A stretch of DNA of 64,000 nt from Commensalibacter intestini A911 (lineage in GTDB: Bacteria; Pseudomonadota; Alphaproteobacteria; Acetobacterales; Acetobacteraceae), in NCBI RefSeq assembly GCF_000231445.1, contig NZ_AGFR01000003.1, positions 558,001-622,000 on the forward strand. The letters run 5' to 3'. Below the pieces are notes generated by a model. It searched no databases, was not told the origin of the DNA, and saw only the letters and a list, made by a program, of their open reading frames with translations. Position numbers and translations under genes: made by a program. Positions 45,233 to 54,652 of this stretch are shown piece after piece; the stretch's first letter is position 1; each line of letters begins with the position of its first letter.

Positions 45233-46612
45233 ATGATAAAATCTTTTTCATTAGCTCATAAAGGTTTTTCTCGTCGTTCAGTATTAGTAGCGACAGGGAG
45301 TAGTATTGCATTGACAGCTTGTGGGCACTCCAGCAAAAAACCTGTTTTGGTTGGTCAGCGGTTAGATGTGTTTAGTTCTGGTGCCGGATTAATGGTAGAT
45401 AAAGACGATCATACACCGATTACCATTCCTGCACCTGTTATTGATCAAAAATGGATGCAAGAAGGTCGGATTCCTAGTCATGCGTCTATTCATAGTGCAA
45501 TCGGTGGTGTTAGAAAAGTTTGGGATTGTAGTATTGGAGCGGGAAATTCTGAACCAAGTCCGCTGGCATTTATTGCGTTAGGATCAAAGGGCAGAGGAAT
45601 TATTAATACAACGCCTGTTGTTGATGATAATCGTTTTTATACAGTTGATGCTGTGGGTAAAGTTACTGCTTTTGATTGGAAATCAAGAAAGGTATTGTGG
45701 CGTTTAAATCCAAAGAAGAAAAATTCTAAATCCAGTAATTTGGGTGGTGGCATTGGACTAACAGATGATGCGTTATATATCGTGGATGGGGTTGCAGAAA
45801 CTTTACGTGTTGATCGAGATACCGGTAAAGTGGTTTGGCGTGTTAATGTTGGAACCCCTGGTCGTTCAGCACCAACGATTGTTGAAAACAGAGTTTACTT
45901 TGGAACCATCGATGGTAGCTTGTTTTGTTTAGATACAAAGACAGGTAATCAATTATGGTCTTATCAAACAGGTAGCGTACAAACGAAATTGTTTGGACAG
46001 CCAGCACCAGCATATTTTGATGGAATTATTATTGCTGGATTTGGTACGGGTGATTTGGTTGCTCTACGTGCTGAAACTGGTGAACAAATTTGGACGGATA
46101 CCCTTGGGCGTGGTGGGCGTGATTCAGATATAGATTTTTCTGCAATTAGTGCATTACCGGTAATTGTTGATGGTACTGTATATGCGATCAGTGTCGGTGG
46201 TGTATTGGTTGCTATTGATGTGCGTTCAGGGCGTAGGCTGTGGGAGCGTGAAGCTGCTGGTCAAAACGCAATGGTTGTGATTGGTGATTGGTTATTTGCG
46301 TTATCATTAGATGAGCAGTTGGCATGTTTGGATCGGGTTACAGGACGAGTGCGTTGGGTTACCCAATTGCGTCGCTTTAAAAATGCGGAAAAATCAAAAG
46401 ATCCAATTGCATGGTATGGCCCTGTATTAGGGGGTGGACAGTTAATTTGTATTAGTGATTTCGGTGATAATGGTATAGTGACAATTGACCCGGCGACGGG
46501 AAAGGTGACTAAGATAGTGAAAACCGATATTACCCCAGCGCTTGCCCCTGTTATTGTTAATGAGAATTTGCTGGTTGTTGGACAAGATGGCAAATTGACT
46601 GCTTTTGGATAG
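45233..46612 (+). CDS. bamB: Outer-membrane assembly lipoprotein BamB (PQQ-type beta-propeller)
   Basis: This 459-residue protein has a twin-arginine motif (FSRRSVLVATGSS, Arg14-Arg15) running into a lipobox LTAC with Cys30, so it is probably a Tat-exported lipoprotein. The mature protein shows repeated PQQ-like blades (TGKVVWRVN, TGNQLWSYQTG, TGEQIWTDT, SGRRLWERE, TGRVRWVTQL). BamB supports folding of outer-membrane proteins by the Bam complex. The frame is open to 45194, but ATG 45233 after TAAGG is preferred. Confidence 0.9.
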   Translation: MIKSFSLAHKGFSRRSVLVATGSSIALTACGHSSKKPVLVGQRLDVFSSGAGLMVDKDDHTPITIPAPVIDQKWMQEGRIPSHASIHSAIGGVRKVWDCSIGAGNSEPSPLAFIALGSKGRGIINTTPVVDDNRFYTVDAVGKVTAFDWKSRKVLWRLNPKKKNSKSSNLGGGIGLTDDALYIVDGVAETLRVDRDTGKVVWRVNVGTPGRSAPTIVENRVYFGTIDGSLFCLDTKTGNQLWSYQTGSVQTKLFGQPAPAYFDGIIIAGFGTGDLVALRAETGEQIWTDTLGRGGRDSDIDFSAISALPVIVDGTVYAISVGGVLVAIDVRSGRRLWEREAAGQNAMVVIGDWLFALSLDEQLACLDRVTGRVRWVTQLRRFKNAEKSKDPIAWYGPVLGGGQLICISDFGDNGIVTIDPATGKVTKIVKTDITPALAPVIVNENLLVVGQDGKLTAFG

Positions 46613-46623
46613 GAATAAAATTC

Positions 46624-48012
46624 GTGGCATTATCCACTAAATCTTTGCCTGTTGTTGTGATTGCAGGACGTCCTAATGTTGGGAAGTCCACTTTATTTAA
46701 TCGTTTGGCAGGCAGGCGATATGCAATTGTGAATGATCAACCTGGGGTTACGAGAGATCGTAAGTCGGTTGAGATTATACTAAGAGATCGTAGTGTTTCT
46801 TTAGTGGATACTGCTGGATGGGAAGAGGATGATCCTCAAACCGTTTTTGGTCGGATGCGTAAGTCCTCTGAAAGTGCTGTTGCTTCTGCTGATGTTGTTG
46901 TGTTTTGTGTTGATGCACGCTCTGGGATTACCCCAGTGGATGAACATTTTGCACAATGGTTAAGGAAGCAAGGAAAGCCAATCATATTGGCTGTGAATAA
47001 AGCAGAAGGTCATGCTGGTGATATTGCAGCATTGGAAATGTACAGCTTTGGATTGGGAGAGCCTTATCCTGTTTCAGCTGAACATGGTCAAGGTGTTGGT
47101 GATTTAATCGAAGCTGTATTAGATGCGTTACCTAATGAAGATGATGAGATCTTTGAAGATTTTGATGATGATAATGTTGATCGTCCATTAAAATTGGCAA
47201 TTGTTGGTCGACCTAATGCTGGGAAGTCTACCTTGGTTAATCAGCTATTGGGTGAACAACGTGTGATCACAGGGCCAGAAGCTGGATTAACCAGAGATTC
47301 GATTTCTGTTTTTTTGCGCGATGAAGAAGGTGAAGTTGAATTAGTCGATACAGCTGGATTACGTCGTAAAGCGAGAATTGATGAGACATTAGAAAAAATG
47401 TCTGTTTCTGCTTCCCTTGAAGCATTGAAAATGGCTGAAGTTGTTGTTTTGGTGATTGACGCAGAGTTGGGTGTGCATGAACAAGATTTACAAATCGCCC
47501 GTTTAATTGAAAGAGAAGGACGCTGTTGTGTTCTGGCTTTGAATAAATGGGATATTTTAGAAGACAGAGAAGCTGTTCGTCAGAAAATCAAAGATCGTAT
47601 TGAAATTTCTTTGACTCAAATGAATGGGATTGCTGTGGTTTCTTTCTCAGCTTTAACAGGTCGAGGTGTTCACAAATTATTGCCAGCTGTGCGTAGAGCT
47701 TATGCGATTTGGAATAAACGTGTACCAACAGGTGCTTTAAATCGTTGGTTTGAAGAGGCAATAACACGTCATAACCCCCCAATGGTTGAGGGGCGTCGTT
47801 TAAAAATTCGTTATATTACGCAAATTAAAGGTCGTCCACCGACTTTTGTGTTATTTGGTACAAGAACTTCAAAAATACCAATGGATTATCAACGTTATCT
47901 AGTTAACGGATTGCGTGCTACTTTTGATATGCCTGGTACACCGATACGATTACAGTTTAGGGACAGCAAAAATCCTTATGCGAATAACGGTAATGGTAAG
48001 GATAAAGATTAG
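46624..48012 (+). CDS. der: Ribosome-assembly GTPase Der
   Basis: This double-GTPase protein of 462 residues is needed for 50S subunit maturation. The first G domain has AGRPNVGKSTLFNRL (14-28), DTAGWEED and NKAEG. The second has VGRPNAGKSTLVNQL (about 195-209), DTAGLRRK and NKWDI. The C-terminal KH-like domain has FEEAITRHNPPM and IRYITQIKGRPPTFVLF. A GTG start is used, ten bases after AGGA. A terminator follows. Confidence 0.97.
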   Translation: MALSTKSLPVVVIAGRPNVGKSTLFNRLAGRRYAIVNDQPGVTRDRKSVEIILRDRSVSLVDTAGWEEDDPQTVFGRMRKSSESAVASADVVVFCVDARSGITPVDEHFAQWLRKQGKPIILAVNKAEGHAGDIAALEMYSFGLGEPYPVSAEHGQGVGDLIEAVLDALPNEDDEIFEDFDDDNVDRPLKLAIVGRPNAGKSTLVNQLLGEQRVITGPEAGLTRDSISVFLRDEEGEVELVDTAGLRRKARIDETLEKMSVSASLEALKMAEVVVLVIDAELGVHEQDLQIARLIEREGRCCVLALNKWDILEDREAVRQKIKDRIEISLTQMNGIAVVSFSALTGRGVHKLLPAVRRAYAIWNKRVPTGALNRWFEEAITRHNPPMVEGRRLKIRYITQIKGRPPTFVLFGTRTSKIPMDYQRYLVNGLRATFDMPGTPIRLQFRDSKNPYANNGNGKDKD

Positions 48013-48025
48013 TTAAAGACTTTGA

Positions 48026-48057
48026 AGCTGAATATTTAAAATATTCAGCTTTTTTTA
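48026..48057. terminator. Bidirectional terminator between der and the DUF1275 gene
   Basis: Perfect ten-base arms agctgaatat (48026-48035) and atattcagct (48041-48050) have a five-base loop and T7. It just reaches the stop codon of the minus-strand gene. Confidence 0.85.
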
Positions 48058-48735
48058 TATAATATGATGATGTTCGATATAAATACTGAGTGTTATAGAA
48101 GATATTAATAGTAATCCTAAAGCAGAAAACCCCATAAAATTCATTAAATAGATACAAAGTGCACCAGTTAAAGCTCCAATTACAAAGAATAGAATGATAA
48201 AAAATTGAATGATATATAAGATAATTTTATTAGAATATTCTGGATCGGTTTTTTCTAATGTTAAATAATTGTTAATTAATGTTGTTGTCATTCCTGTGAC
48301 ATAGCTGGAATGAATTCCTAGTTTGTATAGTTTGTTAATTGTACCATTTTGAATTCCCAAGGCAAAACTAAGTACAGTAAAAAAAAGAATATGACTGGTA
48401 TCTGTATGAAATAGCAAATCAATCACGAAAATTAAGATAATTACGGACAGTTGGAAAATAAGTGCAATGGATGTTTTATAAGAAGGTTGGATTTTTTTTT
48501 CTATTCTAAACCACACGCCAAGTATGGTGCCACTGATAAATCCAATGACAGCACATATGCAATGGAATAGTAAGAAATAGTTCTGTTGTACTGTATAAAC
48601 TGCACAAAGGACGAGGTTTCCTGTTAAATGTCCTGTAAAAATTCCTGATAGTAAGAAGGAGCTAGCATCGGCAAAGCCGCCGATAAAAGTAAATAGAAAT
48701 ATATAAATAGGTAATAAGGTTTTATGACGTAACAT
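48055..48735 (-). CDS. DUF1275 (YoaK-like) membrane protein
   Basis: The 226-residue protein has about six hydrophobic segments. The DUF1275 signature near the N terminus is visible, GGFADASSFLLSGIFTGHLTGNLVL, as is FALGIQNGTINKL in the middle and SSYVTGMTTTLI. Family function is not established. It converges with der. Codon use is very AT-rich compared with der. Confidence 0.8.
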   Translation of the reverse strand: MLRHKTLLPIYIFLFTFIGGFADASSFLLSGIFTGHLTGNLVLCAVYTVQQNYFLLFHCICAVIGFISGTILGVWFRIEKKIQPSYKTSIALIFQLSVIILIFVIDLLFHTDTSHILFFTVLSFALGIQNGTINKLYKLGIHSSYVTGMTTTLINNYLTLEKTDPEYSNKIILYIIQFFIILFFVIGALTGALCIYLMNFMGFSALGLLLISSITLSIYIEHHHII

Positions 48736-48901
48736 GAGGGATAATTAGTATTTAAAACAAAAATGTTTGTTGAAGGGGTCATGAAAATATACAGAATTTG
48801 TCATATTTTCGCCTAAAAGATTAGCAAAACTCTATTACAGAACACAATGATAAAATTTCTAACAAATTGAAACTGTGTTATTTAAAATAAGGATTTTAAA
48901 T

Positions 48902-49474
48902 ATGTTAAATAAAAAATTTCTAACGTCTTTAGTCGTTGCGAGTGGTTTAAGTTTTGGTGCTATGGGTGCTGCATTGGCTCAACCAGCAGGGGATGTACCT
49001 CCACCACCACCAGGTGAAATGCCACCACCTCCTCCACATTTCCCACATCACCCAGGTATGTTCGGCCCAGAAGTTGGTCCTATTGGAATGATTTTTCAAG
49101 GGGTGCAATTAACGAAAGATCAAAAGACTAAAATTCATGATATTTTAACTGCAGCTCGTAAAGAAGAAAAAACAAGCCGGGATAGTATGAAAGCTATTCA
49201 TGATCAAATGGCAGATAAATTATTATCGCCAGGTAAAGTAACCGCTGAAACTTTGCAGCCAATCCTAGATAAACAAGATGCGCTTGAAAAAACAGTTAAA
49301 GCAAATCACATTAAAACCATCTTGGCTTTACGTGATGTGTTAACTCCGGAGCAATTAGCAAAAGCAAAAGTGCGTTATACAAAGATTAAATCGATCAAAG
49401 AGCAAATGAAAGAGTTGCGTGAAATGGACGCGCCAGCTGCAGGAGACGCGAGTTTAGCACCACCAGCGCCATAA
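48902..49474 (+). CDS. Spy/CpxP-like periplasmic LTXXQ protein
   Basis: This 190-residue protein has a signal peptide (SLVVASGLSFGAMGAALA before QPAG), then a proline-rich segment (PPPPPGEMPPPPP) and a helical domain with two LTxxQ-type motifs (LTKDQKTKIHDIL and LTPEQLAKAKVRY), as in Spy/CpxP periplasmic chaperones. I take the ATG at 48902 after AAGGA rather than the in-frame start at 48875. A terminator follows. Confidence 0.75.
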   Translation: MLNKKFLTSLVVASGLSFGAMGAALAQPAGDVPPPPPGEMPPPPPHFPHHPGMFGPEVGPIGMIFQGVQLTKDQKTKIHDILTAARKEEKTSRDSMKAIHDQMADKLLSPGKVTAETLQPILDKQDALEKTVKANHIKTILALRDVLTPEQLAKAKVRYTKIKSIKEQMKELREMDAPAAGDASLAPPAP

Positions 49475-49514
49475 TTTCTGATACTGACAAATATTAAATA
49501 ATTTTCTATGTTTT

Positions 49515-49550
49515 AAAAGCTTGCCATTATGTTGAATGGCAAGCTTTTAT
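49515..49550. terminator. Terminator after the Spy-like gene
   Basis: Perfect 14-base arms aaaagcttgccatt (49515-49528) and aatggcaagctttt (49535-49548) surround a six-base loop. Confidence 0.8.
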
Positions 49551-49581
49551 ATTATTTAATACTTATAAAAGTACATAGTAA

Positions 49582-50505
49582 ATGAAACATTATCAGCGCT
49601 TAAAGAATAGTTTTTGGATTATTGCTTGTATTGCTGTGGGATCTGGAAATGCCTTGGCGGAAGAAAGTAGTTCTTTCGAGGAAATACCAAAATCTTGTCA
49701 GAGTATTCCGCTCGAGCAATTGACGTTTGAATTACCATTTGTTGTTCAAAAATTAAGCTTTGTAGAGCAACAGAAAATTCGTGAGATATTGGATGGAGCA
49801 CGTACGCAAGCATGTATCTTGCAGATGCAATATGATAGTTTGATACAACAAGTGATTGCGACGTTGTTTGAAAACGACTCTACTTCTGAGGAACAGTTAA
49901 AGCTTTTTACTGATCAGCTTGTTTCTTTGACGCAAAATAGAATAGATAATCGTATTGTAACTGTTTCATCGATTCAAAAAATTGTGTCGGTAAAAGAATG
50001 GCAAGCGCTGTTACTTGCTTATACACAGTCTATCATTGTTAAGAATGCGTTTGAAAAACAACAATCAGAGTTACAACGTTCTTATGATCTATTGATTGAT
50101 GGGAATGCTCAAAGTGAACTCTCAACAACAGCGTTGATGCATCGGTCTGTTTGCGTTGAAATGCATCCAAAGATGAAAACAGTGGAACAGTTATTTTCTA
50201 AATTGTCATTGACGAATACACAAGAAGGGCAATTTAGAAAGTTGATGCGTCAGCAGGAAACGGATAATTGTGCAGCGAGGCAGGGTATTCGAAATCTTTC
50301 TGAACAATTATTAAAAATTCTGCCAATTTCCTCTGATGCAATCAAAGAAAAGCAATATCAGTTTTTATTTAAACAGCTGATTGTCAAAGAGTATTCATTA
50401 GAAAATGATCAAATACACACAATATCTTCTTTGTTTCAGCTTTTGACCGTTGAACAAAAAACGCAGTTGAGAGAGCAATATATGTTAATTAAAGGTGTGT
50501 TATAA
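49582..50505 (+). CDS. Periplasmic protein with two LTXXQ-like modules
   Basis: The 307-residue protein has a signal peptide (WIIACIAVGSGNALA before EES). The mature part looks like two diverged Spy-type modules: LSFVEQQKIREILDGAR (about 58-74) and later LSLTNTQEGQFRKLMRQQ (about 210-228), each followed by long helices. It ends with LLTVEQKTQLREQYMLIKG, which matches the LTPEQ end of the upstream protein. Cys residues occur near the start of each module (SCQS, ACIL; VCVE, NCAA). It is probably a periplasmic chaperone-like or stress protein; the call is by pattern only. Confidence 0.55.
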   Translation: MKHYQRLKNSFWIIACIAVGSGNALAEESSSFEEIPKSCQSIPLEQLTFELPFVVQKLSFVEQQKIREILDGARTQACILQMQYDSLIQQVIATLFENDSTSEEQLKLFTDQLVSLTQNRIDNRIVTVSSIQKIVSVKEWQALLLAYTQSIIVKNAFEKQQSELQRSYDLLIDGNAQSELSTTALMHRSVCVEMHPKMKTVEQLFSKLSLTNTQEGQFRKLMRQQETDNCAARQGIRNLSEQLLKILPISSDAIKEKQYQFLFKQLIVKEYSLENDQIHTISSLFQLLTVEQKTQLREQYMLIKGVL

Positions 50506-50579
50506 TTTCTTTTTTTTAATAATTGTTTCGATTTATGTTATGGTAGGGAGTAGTTTTTATTTGATAGATAGGATGTATA

Positions 50580-50783
50580 ATGAAAAAATATGGAATTAGT
50601 ATCTATGAAAAGAATAATACACCAGGATATAGATCAAGTGATACTATTGAAAAATGGTATGAAACAGAAGGTGAGCGCAACCAAGCTTATAATGCTTATA
50701 CTTCAACAGGAGGTCGTTGGAAACATAAAATATTGGAAAACGATCTTATAGTAACAACCTATACAAAAATAGAAAGGGAATAG
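50580..50783 (+). CDS. Small hypothetical protein, 67 residues
   Basis: ATG at 50580 follows TAGGATG at usable spacing. The product is hydrophilic with many Tyr, Lys and Glu (for example SSDTIEKWYETEGERNQAYNA and a C-terminal IVTTYTKIERE), and has no membrane segment or signal. It resembles small single-domain cytosolic proteins with an alternating strand-helix-strand pattern. I recognise no family. Confidence 0.5.
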   Translation: MKKYGISIYEKNNTPGYRSSDTIEKWYETEGERNQAYNAYTSTGGRWKHKILENDLIVTTYTKIERE

Positions 50784-50882
50784 ATAAAAGCTTTTAAACA
50801 GGGGATAATGATAATTGTATAGGTTTTGAAACAAAATGAGTTGTTTAGTTTTTTGTATAAAATGGCTGTGTATAATTAATTC

Positions 50883-50911
50883 TTGACATTCCCAATAAAC
50901 TAATGTATTTC
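50883..50911 (+). promoter_or_regulatory. Candidate promoter of the ffh operon
   Basis: A consensus -35 TTGACA (50883-50888) is followed after 17 bases by TATTTC (50906-50911). The start of transcription would lie about 80 bases before ffh and just upstream of a hairpin at 50931-50960. Confidence 0.45.
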
Positions 50912-50930
50912 TTTTAACAAAGGTAAGAAA

Positions 50931-50960
50931 CGTCACTTCGCGAAGGCTCGTGCAGTGACG
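50931..50960 (+). other. Hairpin in the ffh leader
   Basis: Arms cgtcact (50931-50937) and agtgacg (50954-50960) enclose 16 GC-richer bases that can pair further (cga/tcg). No T-run follows, so it is not a terminator. It stands out from AT-rich surroundings and may be a regulatory or stabilising leader element. Confidence 0.4.
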
Positions 50961-50996
50961 CGTTATTTATTGCTTAAAACTGTAGGATGATTTAAC

Positions 50997-52385
50997 GTGT
51001 TTGATCGTTTATCTGGAAAGCTTTCTGGCGTATTTGATGGGTTATCAAAACGCGGTTCTCTGTCTGTAGAAGATGTCAATGAAGCCATGCGCGAAATTCG
51101 CTTGGCAATGTTGGATGCAGACGTTGCTTTGCCAGTGGTCAAAGATTTTGTTAACAAAGTTCAAGAAAAATCTGTCGGTCAAGAAGTTCTACATAATATT
51201 TCCCCAGGTCAAGCCATTGCAAAGATTGTTAATGATGCTTTGGTTGAAGCACTCGGTGGTGCAGGGGCAGTTCCTTTAAACTTAAATGCAGTTCCACCTA
51301 TTCCTTATCTGATGGTGGGGTTGCAAGGGTCTGGTAAAACAACTACTTCTGCAAAAATTGCGTATTATTTAAATCGTCGCGAACGTAAAAAAGTATTATT
51401 AGCGAGCTTAGATACATACCGTCCAGCTGCTCAGTTACAGTTGGAACAACTGGCTAATCAAGTCAAAGTCACCTCTTTACCTGTGATTGAAGGGCAAATG
51501 CCAGTTGAAATCGCTAAACGCGCAATGGAAGTTGCTCGTTTAGAAGGGTATGATGTTGTTATTTTGGATACTGCGGGTCGTCTATCTATCGATGAAGCAT
51601 TGATGGAAGAAGTCCAAAATATTCGTGATGTTGCAAAACCAGCTGAAACCTTGTTAGTTGTTGATGCAATGACAGGGCAAGATGCTGTTCACACAGCCAA
51701 AAGTTTTAATGAAAAAGTCGGTATTACTGGCGTTGTAATGACCCGTATGGACGGTGATGCACGCGGTGGTGCGGCTCTATCAATGCGTGCGATTACTGGT
51801 GCACCGATTAAGCTGGTTGGTATGGGTGAAAAAGTCGATGCGTTACAGGAATTTTATCCTGAACGTGTTGCAAGCCGTATCTTAGGTCTTGGAGATATCG
51901 CAGGCTTGGTTGAAAAAGCTAGCGAAACCATTGATCAAGAAGAAAGTGAGCGTCTTGCGAAAAAGATGCTTAAGGGTAAATTTGATTTGGATGATTATTC
52001 AGCTCAAATTGCTCAAATTAATAAAATGGGTTCTATTTCAAATATCATGGATATGATGCCTGGTATGGGCAAAATGAAAGAGAAACTCGGTAACAAAGAG
52101 TTAGATACCTCTATCCTGAAACGTCATCAGGCGATTATTTCGTCAATGACAAAGGCAGAACGTAAGCAACCTGCGATTATCAAAGCATCGCGTAAAAAAC
52201 GTATCGCCGCAGGATCGGGGTCAACAGTTCAAGAAGTTAACCGTCTATTAAAACAATATGATCAGATGGCTTCTATGATGAAGCGGTTTAATAAACTGGG
52301 TGTTAAAGGATTAATGCGCCAGGGCTTATCCGCTCTTTTACCAAAAGGAATGACGCCCCCACCTGGTGGCGGAATGATGCGTTAA
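50997..52385 (+). CDS. ffh: Signal recognition particle protein Ffh
   Basis: This SRP54 GTPase of 462 residues delivers nascent membrane proteins to FtsY. It has the N domain (1-95), G1 GLQGSGKTTTSAKIA (about 104-118), DTYRPAAQLQLEQLA, DTAGRLSIDEALM, TRMDGDARGGAALS and the Met-rich M domain (SNIMDMMPGMGKMKEKL ... MASMMKRFNKLG). The GTG start at 50997 follows AGGATGA. First gene of ffh-rpsP-rimM-trmD-rplS. Confidence 0.97.
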   Translation: MFDRLSGKLSGVFDGLSKRGSLSVEDVNEAMREIRLAMLDADVALPVVKDFVNKVQEKSVGQEVLHNISPGQAIAKIVNDALVEALGGAGAVPLNLNAVPPIPYLMVGLQGSGKTTTSAKIAYYLNRRERKKVLLASLDTYRPAAQLQLEQLANQVKVTSLPVIEGQMPVEIAKRAMEVARLEGYDVVILDTAGRLSIDEALMEEVQNIRDVAKPAETLLVVDAMTGQDAVHTAKSFNEKVGITGVVMTRMDGDARGGAALSMRAITGAPIKLVGMGEKVDALQEFYPERVASRILGLGDIAGLVEKASETIDQEESERLAKKMLKGKFDLDDYSAQIAQINKMGSISNIMDMMPGMGKMKEKLGNKELDTSILKRHQAIISSMTKAERKQPAIIKASRKKRIAAGSGSTVQEVNRLLKQYDQMASMMKRFNKLGVKGLMRQGLSALLPKGMTPPPGGGMMR

Positions 52386-52427
52386 TTCTTTTTTAATTGT
52401 GGCTAGATATCTGGAGAGAAACAGTCA

Positions 52428-52781
52428 ATGAGCCTTAAAATTCGTTTATCCCGTGCAGGGTCAAAGAAACGTCCTTATTATCACATCGTTATTGCTGATA
52501 GCCGTTCACCACGGGATGGCCGTTTCATTGAAAAAGTTGGGTCTTATAACCCAATGTTACCAGCAGACCATGCTGACAGAATTCGTTTGTTCGACGAACG
52601 TATTAAACACTGGTTATCACAAGGTGCACAAGCAACAGACCGCGTTGCACGCTTTTTAGGAAATGCTGGTTTAGCTCCTAAATTTGTATATCGTGAACAA
52701 CCACAACAGTCAGCTCCAAAGAAAAAAGCACAAGATCGTGCTGCAGCTGCTGCTAAAAAGAGCGAAGAAGCTGCTGCTTAA
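52428..52781 (+). CDS. rpsP: 30S ribosomal protein S16
   Basis: This 117-residue protein opens with [20 protein letters not shown] and contains [17 protein letters not shown], both diagnostic. Its C-terminal tail is Ala/Lys-rich and longer than in E. coli (82 residues), as in other alphaproteobacteria. RBS GGAGAG precedes the ATG. It follows ffh by 42 bases. Confidence 0.97.
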   Translation: MSLKIRLSRAGSKKRPYYHIVIADSRSPRDGRFIEKVGSYNPMLPADHADRIRLFDERIKHWLSQGAQATDRVARFLGNAGLAPKFVYREQPQQSAPKKKAQDRAAAAAKKSEEAAA

Positions 52782-52817
52782 TCGTAAATTAGTTATCGCA
52801 AGAGAGTAACAATCTTT

Positions 52818-53363
52818 ATGAAAACGCAGCTAGTTCATGTTGGGACAATAGGAAAACCTCACGGAGTCCGTGGTTTGGTTCACTTGCATCCTTGTATTGA
52901 AAATCCAAAAGATTTGGAAACATATGGTGAGCTGGTTGATGATCGTGGAGAGCGTTGGACGATAAGTTGGCAAAGTAGCAAGGCTGCAGCACTTTATGAT
53001 AGTCAAAAAAAACGGATAGAGGATCGTAATACCGTTGAAAAATTGACTAATCGTAAATTGTTTGTTCCGAAAGACTTGTTGCCTGAACCAGAAGAAGATG
53101 AGTTTTATTTCAGTGATTTAATTGGATTGCAAGCGAAGATTAAGCATGAAGATCAATCTGAAGAAATCTTTGGAACGGTTCATATTGTGCATGATTACGG
53201 CGCAGGGGTTAGCTTGGAAATTAAACGGGATCAAGGCGAAAATGCTTTAATTCCTTTTACCAAGCTTTGTGTTCCTGAGATTGATGTTAAGTCGGGTTGG
53301 TTATTGGTTCGTCCTCCAAATGAGGTAGAAGTTCGTCCATCGAATGAAAAGGATCAATCATGA
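52818..53363 (+). CDS. rimM: Ribosome maturation factor RimM
   Basis: This is a 181-residue factor for 30S head assembly that binds S19. The N-terminal barrel shows [18 protein letters not shown], and the PRC-barrel starts at [15 protein letters not shown] (about 93-107) and ends with the [16 protein letters not shown] type motif. It overlaps trmD by four bases (ATGA). Confidence 0.94.
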   Translation: MKTQLVHVGTIGKPHGVRGLVHLHPCIENPKDLETYGELVDDRGERWTISWQSSKAAALYDSQKKRIEDRNTVEKLTNRKLFVPKDLLPEPEEDEFYFSDLIGLQAKIKHEDQSEEIFGTVHIVHDYGAGVSLEIKRDQGENALIPFTKLCVPEIDVKSGWLLVRPPNEVEVRPSNEKDQS

Positions 53364-54058
53364 CTTGGCAGGTTGATGTCTTAACGTTATTTCCAGAAAT
53401 GTTCCCTGGTTTTCTTGGGTATTCCCTTGCAGGCCGAGCATTGGAAGATCAACGTTGGTCATTAAAAACGCATGCACTTCGTGAATTTGGTTTAGGACGG
53501 CATAAAGCCGTGGATGATACCCCTTTTGGTGGTGGGGCTGGTATGGTTATTCGTGCAGATATATTGGATGCTGCACTAGAGGCAACAAAGCCTCAGGATG
53601 ATCGTCCGATAGTGTATCTGTCTCCCAAAGGGCGTTTATTACAACAAGCAGATGTGATGCGTTATGCGTCAGGTCAAGGTGCTTATTTCATTTGTGGTCG
53701 TTATGAAGGGGTCGATGAACGGATCTTTCAAAAACACACAATTGAAGAGGTTTCTATTGGGGATTATGTCCTTTCAGGTGGAGAGCCCGCAGCATTAATT
53801 TTAATGGATGCGTGTGTGCGTTTATTACCTGGAGTAATGGGATCTGATCAAAGTGGGGTTGAGGAAAGTTTTTCCGCAGGCTTACTGGAATATCCTCATT
53901 ATACGAAACCTGCACAATGGGATGATTATGCTGTGCCTGAAATATTACTGTCTGGAAATCATGGTGCCATTGCTTCTTGGCGCAAAGAACAGGCGGAAAT
54001 TGCAACAAAGCAACGTCGGCCAGATTTATGGGAAGTCTACCAAGGAAACCGTAAATAG
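53360..54058 (+). CDS. trmD: tRNA (guanine-N1)-methyltransferase TrmD
   Basis: This SPOUT methyltransferase makes m1G37. In 232 residues it begins [21 protein letters not shown] and has [13 protein letters not shown], the catalytic-knot segments [23 protein letters not shown] and [19 protein letters not shown]. It ends soon after RRPDLW, as usual for the family. Start on the ATGA overlap with rimM. Confidence 0.96.
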   Translation: MTWQVDVLTLFPEMFPGFLGYSLAGRALEDQRWSLKTHALREFGLGRHKAVDDTPFGGGAGMVIRADILDAALEATKPQDDRPIVYLSPKGRLLQQADVMRYASGQGAYFICGRYEGVDERIFQKHTIEEVSIGDYVLSGGEPAALILMDACVRLLPGVMGSDQSGVEESFSAGLLEYPHYTKPAQWDDYAVPEILLSGNHGAIASWRKEQAEIATKQRRPDLWEVYQGNRK

Positions 54059-54143
54059 GCATATCGCTAACGAATATTATTTTGTTACTTGGATTGTTTA
54101 AGAGATTGTAGATATTATCTTATTGTAAAAGGAATAGGATTAA

Positions 54144-54536
54144 ATGAATACCATTCAAAAATACGAGGCAGAAGAAATCGCTCGTTTAACAGCAGAACGC
54201 CCAGTTCCTGAATTTTTTCCAGGTGACTCAGTTCGCGTTGATGTTCGCGTTGTTGAAGGCGAACGTAAACGTATTCAAGCTTATGAAGGTGTTGTAATTG
54301 CACGTTCAAACAAAGGCTTGAATAGCAATTTTACAGTTCGTAAAATTTCTAATGGTGAAGGTGTGGAACGTGTATTCCCTCTATATTCACCAACGATTGC
54401 TGCGATTACAGTGATCCGTCATGGTGATGTTCGCCGTGCAAAATTATATTACCTACGTAGCCGTAGCGGTAAATCTGCTCGTATTAAAGAACGTAGCCGT
54501 GATGTAAAAAAAGCTGCTGATACAGCTCAAAACTAA
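54144..54536 (+). CDS. rplS: 50S ribosomal protein L19
   Basis: The 130-residue protein shows [24 protein letters not shown], the L19 signature, and [12 protein letters not shown] and [18 protein letters not shown]. It completes the rpsP-rimM-trmD-rplS block. AAAGGAATAGG precedes the ATG. A terminator follows. Confidence 0.97.
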   Translation: MNTIQKYEAEEIARLTAERPVPEFFPGDSVRVDVRVVEGERKRIQAYEGVVIARSNKGLNSNFTVRKISNGEGVERVFPLYSPTIAAITVIRHGDVRRAKLYYLRSRSGKSARIKERSRDVKKAADTAQN

Positions 54537-54574
54537 TATTCTATTTATTAGTTTCAAATAAAAGACTATATAGG

Positions 54575-54615
54575 TATCTGGCAGTTTTTTAAGTAAGGCT
54601 GCCAGATATTTTATT
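54575..54615 (+). terminator. Intrinsic terminator after rplS
   Basis: Arms tatctggcag (54575-54584) and ctgccagata (54599-54608) are followed by ttttattt. It separates the ribosomal operon from leuCD. Confidence 0.8.
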
Positions 54616-54652
54616 TGAGAAACAAGATAAAGCAAAATAATAAGGAAAAAAA

